Below, piece after piece: positions 1 through 6,269 of a stretch of DNA of 8,735 nucleotides. The position numbers were made by a program, and so were the translations under genes. Within the stretch, counting starts at the first letter, position 1; each line of letters opens with the position of its first letter. The DNA comes from Acidobacteriota bacterium (lineage in GTDB: Bacteria > Acidobacteriota > Holophagae > Thermotomaculales > Thermotomaculaceae): the NCBI GenBank assembly GCA_027038695.1, contig JALWHA010000241.1:1-8735 (forward strand), in the 5' to 3' direction. Below the pieces are notes generated by a model. The model ran no database searches. It was not told the DNA's origin and saw nothing but the letters and a program-made list of their open reading frames with translations.

Positions 1-148
1 CCCTGTAAAGTATGACTTTTCCCTGTGCCATACTGGAATTCAGGGAATATGCAACGCTGACATAAAAAAGGCAAAGTGTTCTCTTTGTGCTTTGCAACCT
101 TTCTGTATAGAGGGTAAAATGGAAAAGAAAATTTTATCGGAGGATTGA
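1..148 (+). CDS. C-terminal end of a probable HhH-GPD DNA glycosylase (MutY/endonuclease III type), partial
   Basis: An open frame enters from the left edge (first full codon at base 2) and ends at TGA 146-148, directly against the guaA ATG. The 48 visible residues contain C-x8-C-x2-C-x5-C with the local string KCSLCALQPFC. This closely resembles the [4Fe-4S] loop at the end of the catalytic domain of MutY and endonuclease III, which excise damaged or mispaired bases in base-excision repair; MutY enzymes often read CSLCPLQ at this point. The usual spacing is C-x6-C-x2-C-x5-C, so the first interval here is two residues longer. Only 13 residues follow the last cysteine, so there is no MutY-type C-terminal NUDIX-like domain; that suits an EndoIII-like or short glycosylase. 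The helix-hairpin-helix and catalytic Asp lie outside the window, so the assignment rests on the cysteine loop alone. Another Fe-S protein is possible. Confidence 0.55.
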   Translation, partial: PVKYDFSLCHTGIQGICNADIKKAKCSLCALQPFCIEGKMEKKILSED

Positions 149-1687
149 ATGAGAAAAAACACCGTTATAGTAATTGATTTCGGTTCGCAATATACTAAGT
201 TGATTTTAAGAAGGATAAGGGAAAACCGTGTTTATAGCGAGATTGTCCCCGTTGACACCCCTGTTGACGAAATCTTAAAAATGCAACCTTCTGCAATTAT
301 ACTTTCTGGCGGCCCTCGCTCTGTTTACGACAAAGACACATTAAGCATTGATAAGAAAATCTTTGAGGCCGGAATACCTGTTCTGGGAATTTGTTACGGT
401 ATGCAGTTAACGGCACATTTATTAGGGGGAAAGGTTGTTTCTTCAGATACAAGGGAATACGGCAGGGCAGAGGCAAAGTTTGACTTAAACTCGCCGCTTT
501 TTAAAGGTGTAAAATCACCATCAATGGTGTGGATGTCTCACGGGGATAAGGCTGAAGAAGTGCCTCAAGGTTTTAAAATAATCGCCTCAACGGAAGACAC
601 CTTAATCGCTGCAATGGGAAATGATGAGAAAAAACTCTATGCAGTCCAGTTTCACCCGGAGGTAAGTCACACACTTTTCGGGAAAATAATATTGAAAAAC
701 TTTCTATTTGAAATAGCCAATATAACCCCTGACTGGGAGATGGGCTCGTTTATAGACACAAAGGTTGAAGAGATTAAAGAGACAGTGGGAGATAAAAAGG
801 TGATTTTAGGGCTTTCTGGTGGGGTTGATTCCTCTGTTGCCGCTGCTTTAATACACAAAGCGGTCGGAGATAATTTATACTGCATATTTGTTGACCACGG
901 TTTGTTGAGGAAAAACGAAGGGGAGATTGTTTATAAGACATTTAAAGAAAAGTTTGGCTTTAATTTAAAAATGGTTGACGCTTCCAGAATGTTTTTGGAT
1001 AGGTTAAAGGGAGTAACAGACCCTGAAGAAAAGAGAAAGATTATCGGGAAAACCTTTGTTGAGGTTTTTGAAAAAGAGGCATCTTCATTTGATGACGCAG
1101 AATTCCTTGCTCAAGGAACTCTTTACCCTGATGTGATTGAATCCTCTGCACACGGAGGCACATCTGTGACAATAAAAACCCATCACAATGTTGGCGGCTT
1201 GCCTGAAAAAATGAATTTAAAACTTTTAGAGCCGTTAAGGGATTTGTTTAAAGACGAAGTAAGGGAGATTGGAAGGATTTTGGGTTTGCCTGAAGAGATT
1301 GTTTCAAGGCACCCGTTTCCCGGCCCCGGCCTTGCAGTGAGGATAATTGGGGAGATTACCGAAGAAAAGATTAAAATATTGCAGGAAGCAGACTATATCT
1401 TTATTGAGGAGTTGAGGAAAGCAAACCTTTACAATGACATTTCACAGGCTTTTTGTGTTCTAACCCCTGTTAAAACTGTAGGTGTAATGGGGGATTACCG
1501 AACATACGAATATGTCCTTGCCTTAAGGGCTGTGAAAACAGAGGATTTTATGACTGCAGACTGGTATGAAATGCCCTATGATTTGCTGAAAAGGGTATCT
1601 TCAAGGATTATCAATAAGGTTAAAGGGATAAACAGAGCGGTTTATGATATAACCTCAAAGCCACCTGCAACGGTTGAATGGGAGTAA
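149..1687 (+). CDS. guaA: GMP synthase (glutamine-hydrolysing)
   Basis: Converts XMP, ATP and glutamine to GMP, the last step of de novo guanine nucleotide synthesis in the cytoplasm. The 512-residue protein has the usual length and both halves. The N-terminal class I glutamine amidotransferase (about 1-190) has the nucleophile Cys82 in GICYGMQL and the partners His169 and Glu171 in QFHPEVSH. The ATP-pyrophosphatase domain (about 200-390) has the P-loop LSGGVDSS at 222-229. The C-terminal dimerisation/XMP-binding part begins near the signature [11 protein letters not shown] and ends in the canonical KPPATVEWE. The ATG is preceded by CGGAGG at a good distance and touches the upstream stop (TGAATG), suggesting translational coupling. 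No guaB is visible nearby. The stop overlaps the next gene's preferred start by one base. No key residue appears missing. Confidence 0.98.
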   Translation: MRKNTVIVIDFGSQYTKLILRRIRENRVYSEIVPVDTPVDEILKMQPSAIILSGGPRSVYDKDTLSIDKKIFEAGIPVLGICYGMQLTAHLLGGKVVSSDTREYGRAEAKFDLNSPLFKGVKSPSMVWMSHGDKAEEVPQGFKIIASTEDTLIAAMGNDEKKLYAVQFHPEVSHTLFGKIILKNFLFEIANITPDWEMGSFIDTKVEEIKETVGDKKVILGLSGGVDSSVAAALIHKAVGDNLYCIFVDHGLLRKNEGEIVYKTFKEKFGFNLKMVDASRMFLDRLKGVTDPEEKRKIIGKTFVEVFEKEASSFDDAEFLAQGTLYPDVIESSAHGGTSVTIKTHHNVGGLPEKMNLKLLEPLRDLFKDEVREIGRILGLPEEIVSRHPFPGPGLAVRIIGEITEEKIKILQEADYIFIEELRKANLYNDISQAFCVLTPVKTVGVMGDYRTYEYVLALRAVKTEDFMTADWYEMPYDLLKRVSSRIINKVKGINRAVYDITSKPPATVEWE

Positions 1688-2514
1688 TGAAGGTTTCTGT
1701 AATAATCCCCACATTCAACAGAAAGGATTTTGTTGTTGAGGCTATAGAGTCTGTTTTAAAGCAAAGTGTAAAGCCTTACGAGGTGATCGTTGTTGACGAC
1801 GGCTCTCAAGACAGTACGGGAGATATAATTAAAAAAAAGTTTGCCGCCGATATTGTCTATATCTATCAGGAAAACAAAGGGGTTTCCGCCGCAAGAAACA
1901 GGGGGATAAAAGAGGCTAAAGGGGATTATATAGCGCTTTTAGATTCAGACGATCTGTGGAAAAAAGATAAGTTAAAAAAACACATAAAATTTATAGAAAA
2001 TCACCCTGAATACAGGGTATCTCAAACCGACGAGGTGTGGATAAGAAACGGAAAATTTGTAAATCCTATGAAAAAGCACAAAAAATACGGAGGCTTTATC
2101 TTTGATAAATGTCTGCCTCTTTGCATTGTGAGTCCTTCCGCTGTTATTATTGAAAAAAACGTTTTTGAGGATTACGGCTACTTTGACGAAACAATGCCTG
2201 CCTGCGAGGATTACGATATCTGGTTAAGGGTTTCGGCATTTGAACCTATAGGCCTGCTTGAAGAAAAGTTGATAGTAAAAAGGGGCGGACATCAAGACCA
2301 ATTGTCAAAGGCCTTCATCGGAATGGACAGGTTCAGGGTTTACGCGCTTGAAAAGGTTATCAATAATCCAAATTTAAGGGATGATTTAAGAAAACTTGCA
2401 ATAGCAGAGTTAATAAAAAAGTGTGAGATACTTGTTAAGGGATACTCAAAACACGATAAAAGTGATATATCTCAATATTACAAAGATTTAATGGAAAAAT
2501 ATAAAAATTTATAG
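1687..2514 (+). CDS. Family 2 glycosyltransferase (GT-A fold)
   Basis: Transfers a sugar from a nucleotide-sugar donor to an unknown acceptor, probably at the cytoplasmic side of the membrane for a surface glycan. With the start at 1687 it has 275 residues. It begins with the family N-terminus [12 protein letters not shown], then VVDDGS (35-40), NKGVSAARNRG, the metal/nucleotide-binding DSDD (86-89) and CEDYDIWLR with the candidate catalytic-base region at Glu174-Asp175. A C-terminal block RGGHQDQLS (199-207) and the central QTDEVWIRNGK resemble a conserved subgroup I recall from delta-proteobacteria-like genomes. No transmembrane segment is evident. An in-frame ATG at 1678 would add MGV but lacks a ribosome site; the 1687 ATG shares one base with the guaA stop (TAATG), with GGGAG just upstream, suggesting re-initiation. 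It stands alone, without other glycan genes, so donor and acceptor cannot be named. Confidence 0.9.
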   Translation: MKVSVIIPTFNRKDFVVEAIESVLKQSVKPYEVIVVDDGSQDSTGDIIKKKFAADIVYIYQENKGVSAARNRGIKEAKGDYIALLDSDDLWKKDKLKKHIKFIENHPEYRVSQTDEVWIRNGKFVNPMKKHKKYGGFIFDKCLPLCIVSPSAVIIEKNVFEDYGYFDETMPACEDYDIWLRVSAFEPIGLLEEKLIVKRGGHQDQLSKAFIGMDRFRVYALEKVINNPNLRDDLRKLAIAELIKKCEILVKGYSKHDKSDISQYYKDLMEKYKNL

Positions 2515-2541
2515 ACAATTAATAAGGTAAACGTGTATTCT
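2512..2541 (+). promoter_or_regulatory. Possible weak sigma-70 promoter before the DUF4412-like gene
   Basis: TAGACA (2512-2517) and TATTCT (2536-2541) are separated by 18 bases, matching the -35 and -10 consensus at 5 and 4 of 6 positions. It lies in the only sizeable gap between guaA and the barrel gene and would start transcription near 2548. In AT-rich DNA such matches arise by chance, so this is tentative. Confidence 0.25.
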
Positions 2542-2572
2542 TTATAAGGAATTTAATGAGGAGGATAAAAAT

Positions 2573-3484
2573 ATGAGAAAAATTTTTATGGCTTTTTTAA
2601 TAACTATGCTATACGCTGCTGCTTCGTTTGCAGGTGTTATATACACTGCAAGGGTGACGACCGAGATTACAGACCCTGAAGTAAAACAACAAATGGCTGG
2701 TTCCCCTTACGGAGATATGACTGGGCCAAGAGAAATGAAATGCTATGCCGAAAAAGGAAAAAAGTTCAGGGTTGAGGTTACAAAGGGAGATAATGCTTTT
2801 ACTCCCGCCGGGACGGTGATTATCTCAAATGACGGTCATATGGTTTACTTCTTAAACCCTAAAGAAAAAACATACTGGAAGATGAACCTTGACGAGTTAA
2901 AGAAGATGGGTGAAAACTCTATGAAGATGTTAAAAAAGTTTGCAAAGATGCAATACAAGGATATCTATGTCAATGTTGTTGATATGGGAAGCGGCGGTAA
3001 AATTGCAGGATACAATACTGAGAAGTACAAAATGCTTGTAAAGTACACGGTGGCTATGAAGGTTTTGTTTAAAAAAATTAACACTAAGCATAAAGAAGAA
3101 ACTGAGATATACGCTACCAAAGATCTTGATATGTCCGAATTTGACGGGTATTCCTTTAATAGCACATTTGAAAAAGGTGTATCCGAGGTTGACGCACAGG
3201 TTAAGTTAAACCTTAAAAAAATCGGCTTTCCTCTGAAAACAATAAGTTATCAATATGACGACAAAGGAAAACTTCAGGGTATAACTACATTTGAAATTTT
3301 AACATTGAAAAAGGATTCGGTTTCTTCTTCTATGTTTGAACTTCCGAAAGGTTATAAAGAGGTGCCGAGCCCCTTTGCTCAAATGATGGGCGGGCAGAAT
3401 ATGCAGGGGCAGAATCCCGATAATGCTAATGCTCCTGAAAATGAAGGCGGTAAAAAGAAATTTCATTTAAAGGACTTATTCTAA
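2573..3484 (+). CDS. Secreted DUF4412-like protein of unknown function
   Basis: The 303-residue protein starts after a strong GAGGAGG ribosome site. A Sec signal peptide is clear: a basic N-terminus, a hydrophobic core and a probable cleavage after Ala20 (SFA|GV). The mature part is lysine-rich and beta-strand-like, with features I associate with DUF4412 proteins of the periplasm or outer membrane: a bound-substrate-style core around VYFLNPKEKTYWKM (91-104), KIAGYNTEKYKM (143-154), EIYATKDLDMSEF (178-190) and the end motif MFELPKGYKEVP (254-265). These proteins have an overall likeness to the LolA/outer-membrane lipoprotein-sorting fold, but function is not established. Residues from about 268 form a Gln/Asn/Gly/Met-rich linker, then a basic KKKFHLKDLF tail, probably disordered. 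The stop overlaps the uppP ATG by one base, so the two are likely co-translated, pointing to an envelope role. There is no lipobox cysteine. Confidence 0.7.
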   Translation: MRKIFMAFLITMLYAAASFAGVIYTARVTTEITDPEVKQQMAGSPYGDMTGPREMKCYAEKGKKFRVEVTKGDNAFTPAGTVIISNDGHMVYFLNPKEKTYWKMNLDELKKMGENSMKMLKKFAKMQYKDIYVNVVDMGSGGKIAGYNTEKYKMLVKYTVAMKVLFKKINTKHKEETEIYATKDLDMSEFDGYSFNSTFEKGVSEVDAQVKLNLKKIGFPLKTISYQYDDKGKLQGITTFEILTLKKDSVSSSMFELPKGYKEVPSPFAQMMGGQNMQGQNPDNANAPENEGGKKKFHLKDLF

Positions 3485-4287
3485 TGAACTGGGTACAGGC
3501 TTTTATTCTCTCCCTTATTCAGGGGGTTACTGAATTCTTGCCTGTATCCTCTTCAGGCCACCTTGCCTTATTCGGAAAATTAATAGGCTTGAAAAAGCCA
3601 GATATTGCATTTGATATAGTGATTCACCTTGCGACATTGTTTGCGGTTTTGATTTATTACCGAAAAGACATAATCGGTATAGTTTTGGGACTGTTTGGGA
3701 AAAAACAGGAAGGCAGGTTTTCGGACTTTACAGAAAGGCCGTACAGGTTTTTGCTTTTCGGCATTATTGCAACAATTCCCACGGCAATTATAGGTTTATT
3801 GTTAAAAGATAAGGTTGACCAATTTCATGCAAATTTAAACATAGTCGGTTCCTGCTTTTTAATTACAGCGGTTTTTCTTTTTATTGCGTGGAAAATTCAG
3901 CAAAAAGGGAAAGATGAAAAACTCTTAAATTTATCACTCTGGATTCCTTTGATTATCGGTATTGCGCAGGGCTTGGCCGTTATGCCGGGAATATCAAGAA
4001 GCGGGGCAACAATAACAGCCGCTTTGCTTTTCGGGGTATGTGCCGAAGACAGTGCCGAATTCTCTTTTTTGCTTTCAATCCCCGCAATTTTAGGGGCTTT
4101 TGTACTTGAGTTTAAAGATATAGCGCATGCGGGGGTTTCAATGCCTTTCATTTTAGGTTTTTGTGTTGCTTTAATTGTGGGAATTTACTCTATAAAACTT
4201 GTTGAGGTTGTGGTAAAAAAACTGAAACTTCATTACTTTTCCTTTTACCTTTTAATTGTTGCGGTGGTATCATTTTTAATCGGATAG
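3484..4287 (+). CDS. uppP: Undecaprenyl-diphosphate phosphatase (UppP/BacA)
   Basis: An integral inner-membrane enzyme that dephosphorylates undecaprenyl diphosphate to regenerate the lipid carrier for peptidoglycan and other surface glycans; over-supply of this family gives bacitracin resistance. The 267 residues match the family length. The first signature QGVTEFLPVSSSGH has Gln13, Glu17 and His26 at the expected (E/Q)xxxE and His positions. The second signature MPGISRSGAT (167-176) has the phosphate-binding Arg172. Several hydrophobic helices follow the usual pattern, with a charged cytoplasmic stretch near 72-88. The start shares one base with the upstream stop (TAATG), with AAAGGA about nine bases before it. 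All active-site residues look intact. Its place after a secreted protein and downstream of a glycosyltransferase fits an envelope cluster. Confidence 0.97.
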   Translation: MNWVQAFILSLIQGVTEFLPVSSSGHLALFGKLIGLKKPDIAFDIVIHLATLFAVLIYYRKDIIGIVLGLFGKKQEGRFSDFTERPYRFLLFGIIATIPTAIIGLLLKDKVDQFHANLNIVGSCFLITAVFLFIAWKIQQKGKDEKLLNLSLWIPLIIGIAQGLAVMPGISRSGATITAALLFGVCAEDSAEFSFLLSIPAILGAFVLEFKDIAHAGVSMPFILGFCVALIVGIYSIKLVEVVVKKLKLHYFSFYLLIVAVVSFLIG

Positions 4288-4305
4288 AAAAATAAGGGGG
4301 AGTAA

Positions 4306-5076
4306 ATGGAGTTTATAGATTCCCATTGCCACCTTGCAATGGATTCCTTTAGTGAAGACAGGGACGAGGTGATAAAAAGTTTTTTTGATGAGTGCGGGGT
4401 TGCGCTTTTAAGTGTGTCAACCAATATTGACGAGTTTTATTTAAACAAAGGGTTGTGCGAAAAGTATTCAAACATATACACCTCTTTAGGCTGGCACCCC
4501 CACGATGCAAAGGATTTCGGCAAAAGGGAAGAGGATTTTTTAAAAAAGATTGCCGAAAAAAGGCTTATAAACGCAATAGGGGAAATAGGGCTTGATTTCT
4601 ACTATGACAATTCACCGAGGGAAGAACAGATCAGGGCTTTTGAAATTCAATTAAAAATTGCCAAAAAATACAATTTGCCTGTAATTATACACACAAGGGA
4701 TGCCGACAAAGAGACAGCCGCTGTTTTGAGAAAGCACAAAGGGATTAAAGGGGTAATTCACTGCTTTACTTCAGGGGAAGAGTTTTTTAATGAGGCTGTA
4801 AAACTTGACTATTACATTTCATTCAGCGGGATAATAACCTTTCCCAAAGCAGAGGATTTAAGGAAACTTGTAAAAAAAGTTCCTATTGACAGAGTATTTT
4901 TTGAAACAGATTCTCCGTACCTTTCCCCGGTTCCCTTCAGGGGAAAGAGAAACGAGCCTTTAAGGGTAAAACACACTATTGAAAAAGCGGCTGAAGTTAA
5001 AGGAATGGATGTTTCAAGCCTTTCAAACATTGCCAATCAAAACTTTTTTAATCTATTCGGTAAAAATAATTTTTAG
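4306..5076 (+). CDS. TatD-family metal-dependent hydrolase (DNase)
   Basis: A cytoplasmic TIM-barrel hydrolase of the amidohydrolase superfamily; characterised relatives (TatD, YcfH, YjjV) act as 3'-5' DNA exonucleases or deoxyribonucleases. The 256-residue length is typical. All expected metal ligands are present: His7 and His9 in DSHCHL, Glu93 in GEIGLDFYY, His129 in IIHTRDAD, His152 in VIHCFTS and Asp202 in FFETDSPYLSP. GWHPHD (62-67) and the C-terminal N-FFNLF end are also standard. The ATG follows GGGGGAG with a short three-base spacer, 18 bases after uppP. Whether it is TatD proper or a YcfH-like paralogue cannot be decided from the sequence, so no symbol is given. Neighbours do not include tatABC. 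Confidence 0.95.
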   Translation: MEFIDSHCHLAMDSFSEDRDEVIKSFFDECGVALLSVSTNIDEFYLNKGLCEKYSNIYTSLGWHPHDAKDFGKREEDFLKKIAEKRLINAIGEIGLDFYYDNSPREEQIRAFEIQLKIAKKYNLPVIIHTRDADKETAAVLRKHKGIKGVIHCFTSGEEFFNEAVKLDYYISFSGIITFPKAEDLRKLVKKVPIDRVFFETDSPYLSPVPFRGKRNEPLRVKHTIEKAAEVKGMDVSSLSNIANQNFFNLFGKNNF

Positions 5077-5084
5077 GAGGCTTT

Positions 5085-5435
5085 ATGAAGGTATTAATTA
5101 TAGTAAATGACGCGCCGTACGGAACTGAAAAGGCATATAATGCTTTCAGAATGGCCATGACCTTGCAGAGAGAGCACAATGTTGATATAAAAGTATTCCT
5201 TCTTGCAGACGGTGTCTTTTGCGGGTTGCCTAATCAGAAAACCCCTGACGGATACTACAATATTGAAAAAATGGTAAAGGCTGTAATTCAAAAGGGCGGA
5301 GAGATAAAGGCATGCGGAAGCTGTATGGACGCAAGGGGGATAGCGGATTTAAAGTTGATTGAAGGGATAAAAAGGAGCAATATGAAAGAGTTTGCTTCCT
5401 GGGTTGTTGAATGCGATAAAACCCTTGAATTTTAA
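5085..5435 (+). CDS. DsrE-like (YchN-type) small sulfur-relay-fold protein
   Basis: A 116-residue single-domain protein with the DsrE/DsrF alpha-beta fold pattern: an N-terminal strand MKVLIIVNDAPYGTEKAYNA, then HNVDIKVFLLADGVFCGLPNQ and ACGSCMDARGI, ending in a short strand with Cys110 in VVECDKTLEF. Cysteines are at 46, 77, 80 and 110; Cys77-x2-Cys80 could form a disulfide or persulfide site. Relatives such as TusD/DsrE carry persulfide sulfur, whereas YchN/MTH1491-like stand-alone members have no settled function and form small oligomers. No DsrF/DsrH (TusB/TusC) partner genes are adjacent, so the stand-alone YchN-like type is more likely than a tRNA-thiolation or sulfite-reductase complex. 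A strong AGGAGG lies six bases before the ATG; the gap after tatD is eight bases. Confidence 0.85.
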   Translation: MKVLIIVNDAPYGTEKAYNAFRMAMTLQREHNVDIKVFLLADGVFCGLPNQKTPDGYYNIEKMVKAVIQKGGEIKACGSCMDARGIADLKLIEGIKRSNMKEFASWVVECDKTLEF

Positions 5436-5439
5436 GGAG
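5434..5439 (+). promoter_or_regulatory. Ribosome binding site that fixes the barrel gene start
   Basis: AAGGAG ends five bases before ATG 5445 and overlaps the DsrE-like gene's stop. An in-frame GTG at 5439 lies inside this site, so it cannot be the start served by it. The ATG also gives a cleaner signal peptide. Confidence 0.7.
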
Positions 5440-5444
5440 TGGTT

Positions 5445-6125
5445 ATGAAAAGGTTTTTTGTTGCTTTTATTTTAATCTTTTCACTTTCTGTTTTTTCTCA
5501 AACTTTCAATTCTTCAAAATTTGTTAAAGAAACAGGCACATTGCTTTACTTTAACCCTGTAAGCGTCTCTTCAGGCTTCGGGGTTTTAGGTTTTAATGTT
5601 TCAGTCTCAGCAGGTGCTGTTGATGTTTCAAAATCCCTCTGGAAGAATGCGTTTTCTTCCGGGGATAACACAATTGTTTTCACGGAATTTTCCGTTAGAA
5701 AGGGGATCACTGACGATTTTGCGATTGGTTTCACATACAGAGATTATTCAGACATAAACTCTAACTCATGGGGTATTTCAGGTAATTACAGGCTTGTAAA
5801 AGGCAGTGCTTTGTTCCCTTCAATAGTGGCAAGGGCAACTTATTCAAATCTAACAGGCAATTCGTATATGGATGCACATTCATATTCTGCGGGCTTATTT
5901 GCATCAAAAGGGTTTTTGATGTTTACACCTTACGGCGGGGTATCTTATTTAAAGTCCCATGTCAAATACAAAGGGGATTTACTGCCTCGTTTTTCGTCGT
6001 CGGAAAGTCAAGTTTTAGTGACGGCGGGAGTTAGAATATCATTGCTTCCCGTATTAAACCTTAACGCTCAGGTTGTAAAGGGGGAGGCCACCGTTTACAG
6101 AGTCAATGCTTCGGTAAAATTCTAA
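5445..6125 (+). CDS. Predicted outer-membrane beta-barrel protein, function unknown
   Basis: The 226-residue protein begins with a Sec signal peptide (MKRFFVAFILIFSLSVFS, probable cleavage before QTF). The mature part is built of alternating hydrophobic and polar residues with many Ser, Gly, Tyr and Phe, forming repeated stretches such as FAIGFTYRDYSD, WGISGNYRLV, YSAGLFASKGF and LVTAGVRISLL. It ends in ASVKF, a terminal phenylalanine with alternating hydrophobics like the Bam-recognised signal of outer-membrane barrels. Length and pattern would suit a small barrel of roughly 8-12 strands. I do not recognise a named family; a small porin or an OmpW/OmpA-barrel-like protein are possibilities. 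It closes the gene series, just before a hairpin and a promoter-rich intergenic region. Confidence 0.65.
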   Translation: MKRFFVAFILIFSLSVFSQTFNSSKFVKETGTLLYFNPVSVSSGFGVLGFNVSVSAGAVDVSKSLWKNAFSSGDNTIVFTEFSVRKGITDDFAIGFTYRDYSDINSNSWGISGNYRLVKGSALFPSIVARATYSNLTGNSYMDAHSYSAGLFASKGFLMFTPYGGVSYLKSHVKYKGDLLPRFSSSESQVLVTAGVRISLLPVLNLNAQVVKGEATVYRVNASVKF

Positions 6126-6151
6126 TTATGTCAAATTGACATTAATTTTTT
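6124..6151 (+). terminator. AT-rich hairpin at the end of the barrel gene (weak terminator or operator)
   Basis: The arms ATGTCA (6128-6133) and TGACAT (6137-6142) flank a three-base loop. After a one-base bulge (T6143) the stem continues as AATT (6124-6127) with AATT (6144-6147), followed by four T (6148-6151). The hairpin begins within the stop codon. It is weak as a terminator because it has few G-C pairs. The near-perfect 15-base dyad could equally bind a regulator, as it abuts the -24 element of the next promoter. Confidence 0.4.
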
Positions 6152-6167
6152 GGCATAATTGTTGCAT
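6151..6167 (+). promoter_or_regulatory. Sigma-54 (RpoN) type -24/-12 promoter
   Basis: TGGCA (6151-6155), six bases, then TTGCAT (6162-6167) places the invariant GG (6152-6153) and GC (6164-6165) exactly ten bases apart, as sigma-54 requires. It matches the TGGCACG-N4-TTGCA consensus except at the CG after TGGCA. Transcription would start near 6176-6178. Such promoters need an AAA+ activator, and no binding site is certain. The same bases also form a tandem repeat, so a chance match cannot be excluded. Confidence 0.55.
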
Positions 6168-6175
6168 TAATTGTT

Positions 6176-6232
6176 ATCGGTGACCTCCTTTTTAGATATA
6201 AACTTTCCCCCTTAACCGGGGGATTTTTTTTT
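6176..6232 (+). ncRNA. Candidate small RNA or attenuated leader with an anti-Shine-Dalgarno motif
   Basis: The segment runs from the predicted sigma-54 start to an intrinsic terminator, about 55 nt with no open frame. Near its 5' end it has ACCTCCTTT (6183-6191), nine bases identical to the anti-Shine-Dalgarno tail of 16S rRNA, in a stretch not obviously paired. It could pair with ribosome sites of mRNAs, including GAGGT before the thiolase gene. The 5' CGGT (6178-6181) can also pair with ACCG (6215-6218), competing with the terminator stem. It may instead be an untranslated leader with an attenuator. Existence as an RNA is inferred only. Confidence 0.3.
6206..6232 (+). terminator. Rho-independent terminator
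   Basis: TCCCCC (6206-6211) and GGGGGA (6218-6223) form a six-base-pair stem with a six-base loop TTAACC, followed directly by nine T (6224-6232). It would end transcripts from the upstream gene series or from the sigma-54-type promoter, before the thiolase gene. Confidence 0.8.
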
Positions 6233-6240
6233 GATATACT
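6212..6240 (+). promoter_or_regulatory. Probable sigma-70 promoter of the thiolase-ctpA pair
   Basis: TTAACC (6212-6217) and TATACT (6235-6240) are 17 bases apart and match -35 and -10 at 4 and 5 of 6 positions. The predicted start near 6247 leaves a leader of about 22 bases with GAGAGGTG before the ATG. The -35 lies in the loop of the terminator and the spacer contains its right arm and T-tract. A promoter is expected here since a terminator precedes the gene. Confidence 0.45.
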
Positions 6241-6269
6241 TTAAGCATAAAACTATTGAGAGGTGAATT

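Noticed and set aside
667..885. Antisense open frames opposite guaA and, likewise, opposite several other genes
   Set aside because: They lie entirely against strongly conserved genes, have no ribosome sites or recognisable protein features, and are expected by chance.
1678..1686. Upstream in-frame ATG for the glycosyltransferase
   Set aside because: No ribosome site precedes it, and GT2 proteins typically begin MKVSVIIP, which starts at 1687. It remains possible.
5439..5444. GTG start for the barrel protein
   Set aside because: The GTG lies within the ribosome site of the ATG at 5445 and would add only two residues before the signal peptide.
6007..6022. GTCA-N8-TGAC as an upstream activator site for the sigma-54-type promoter
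   Set aside because: The arms are only four bases and lie inside a coding region; such repeats are frequent by chance.
6126..6167. A minus-strand 13-residue open frame with an AAGGAGG sequence upstream of its ATG
   Set aside because: The Shine-Dalgarno-like bases lie about 16 bases from the ATG, too far, and the peptide has no recognisable features. The AGGAGG complement is better explained as the ACCTCCTTT motif of the + strand.
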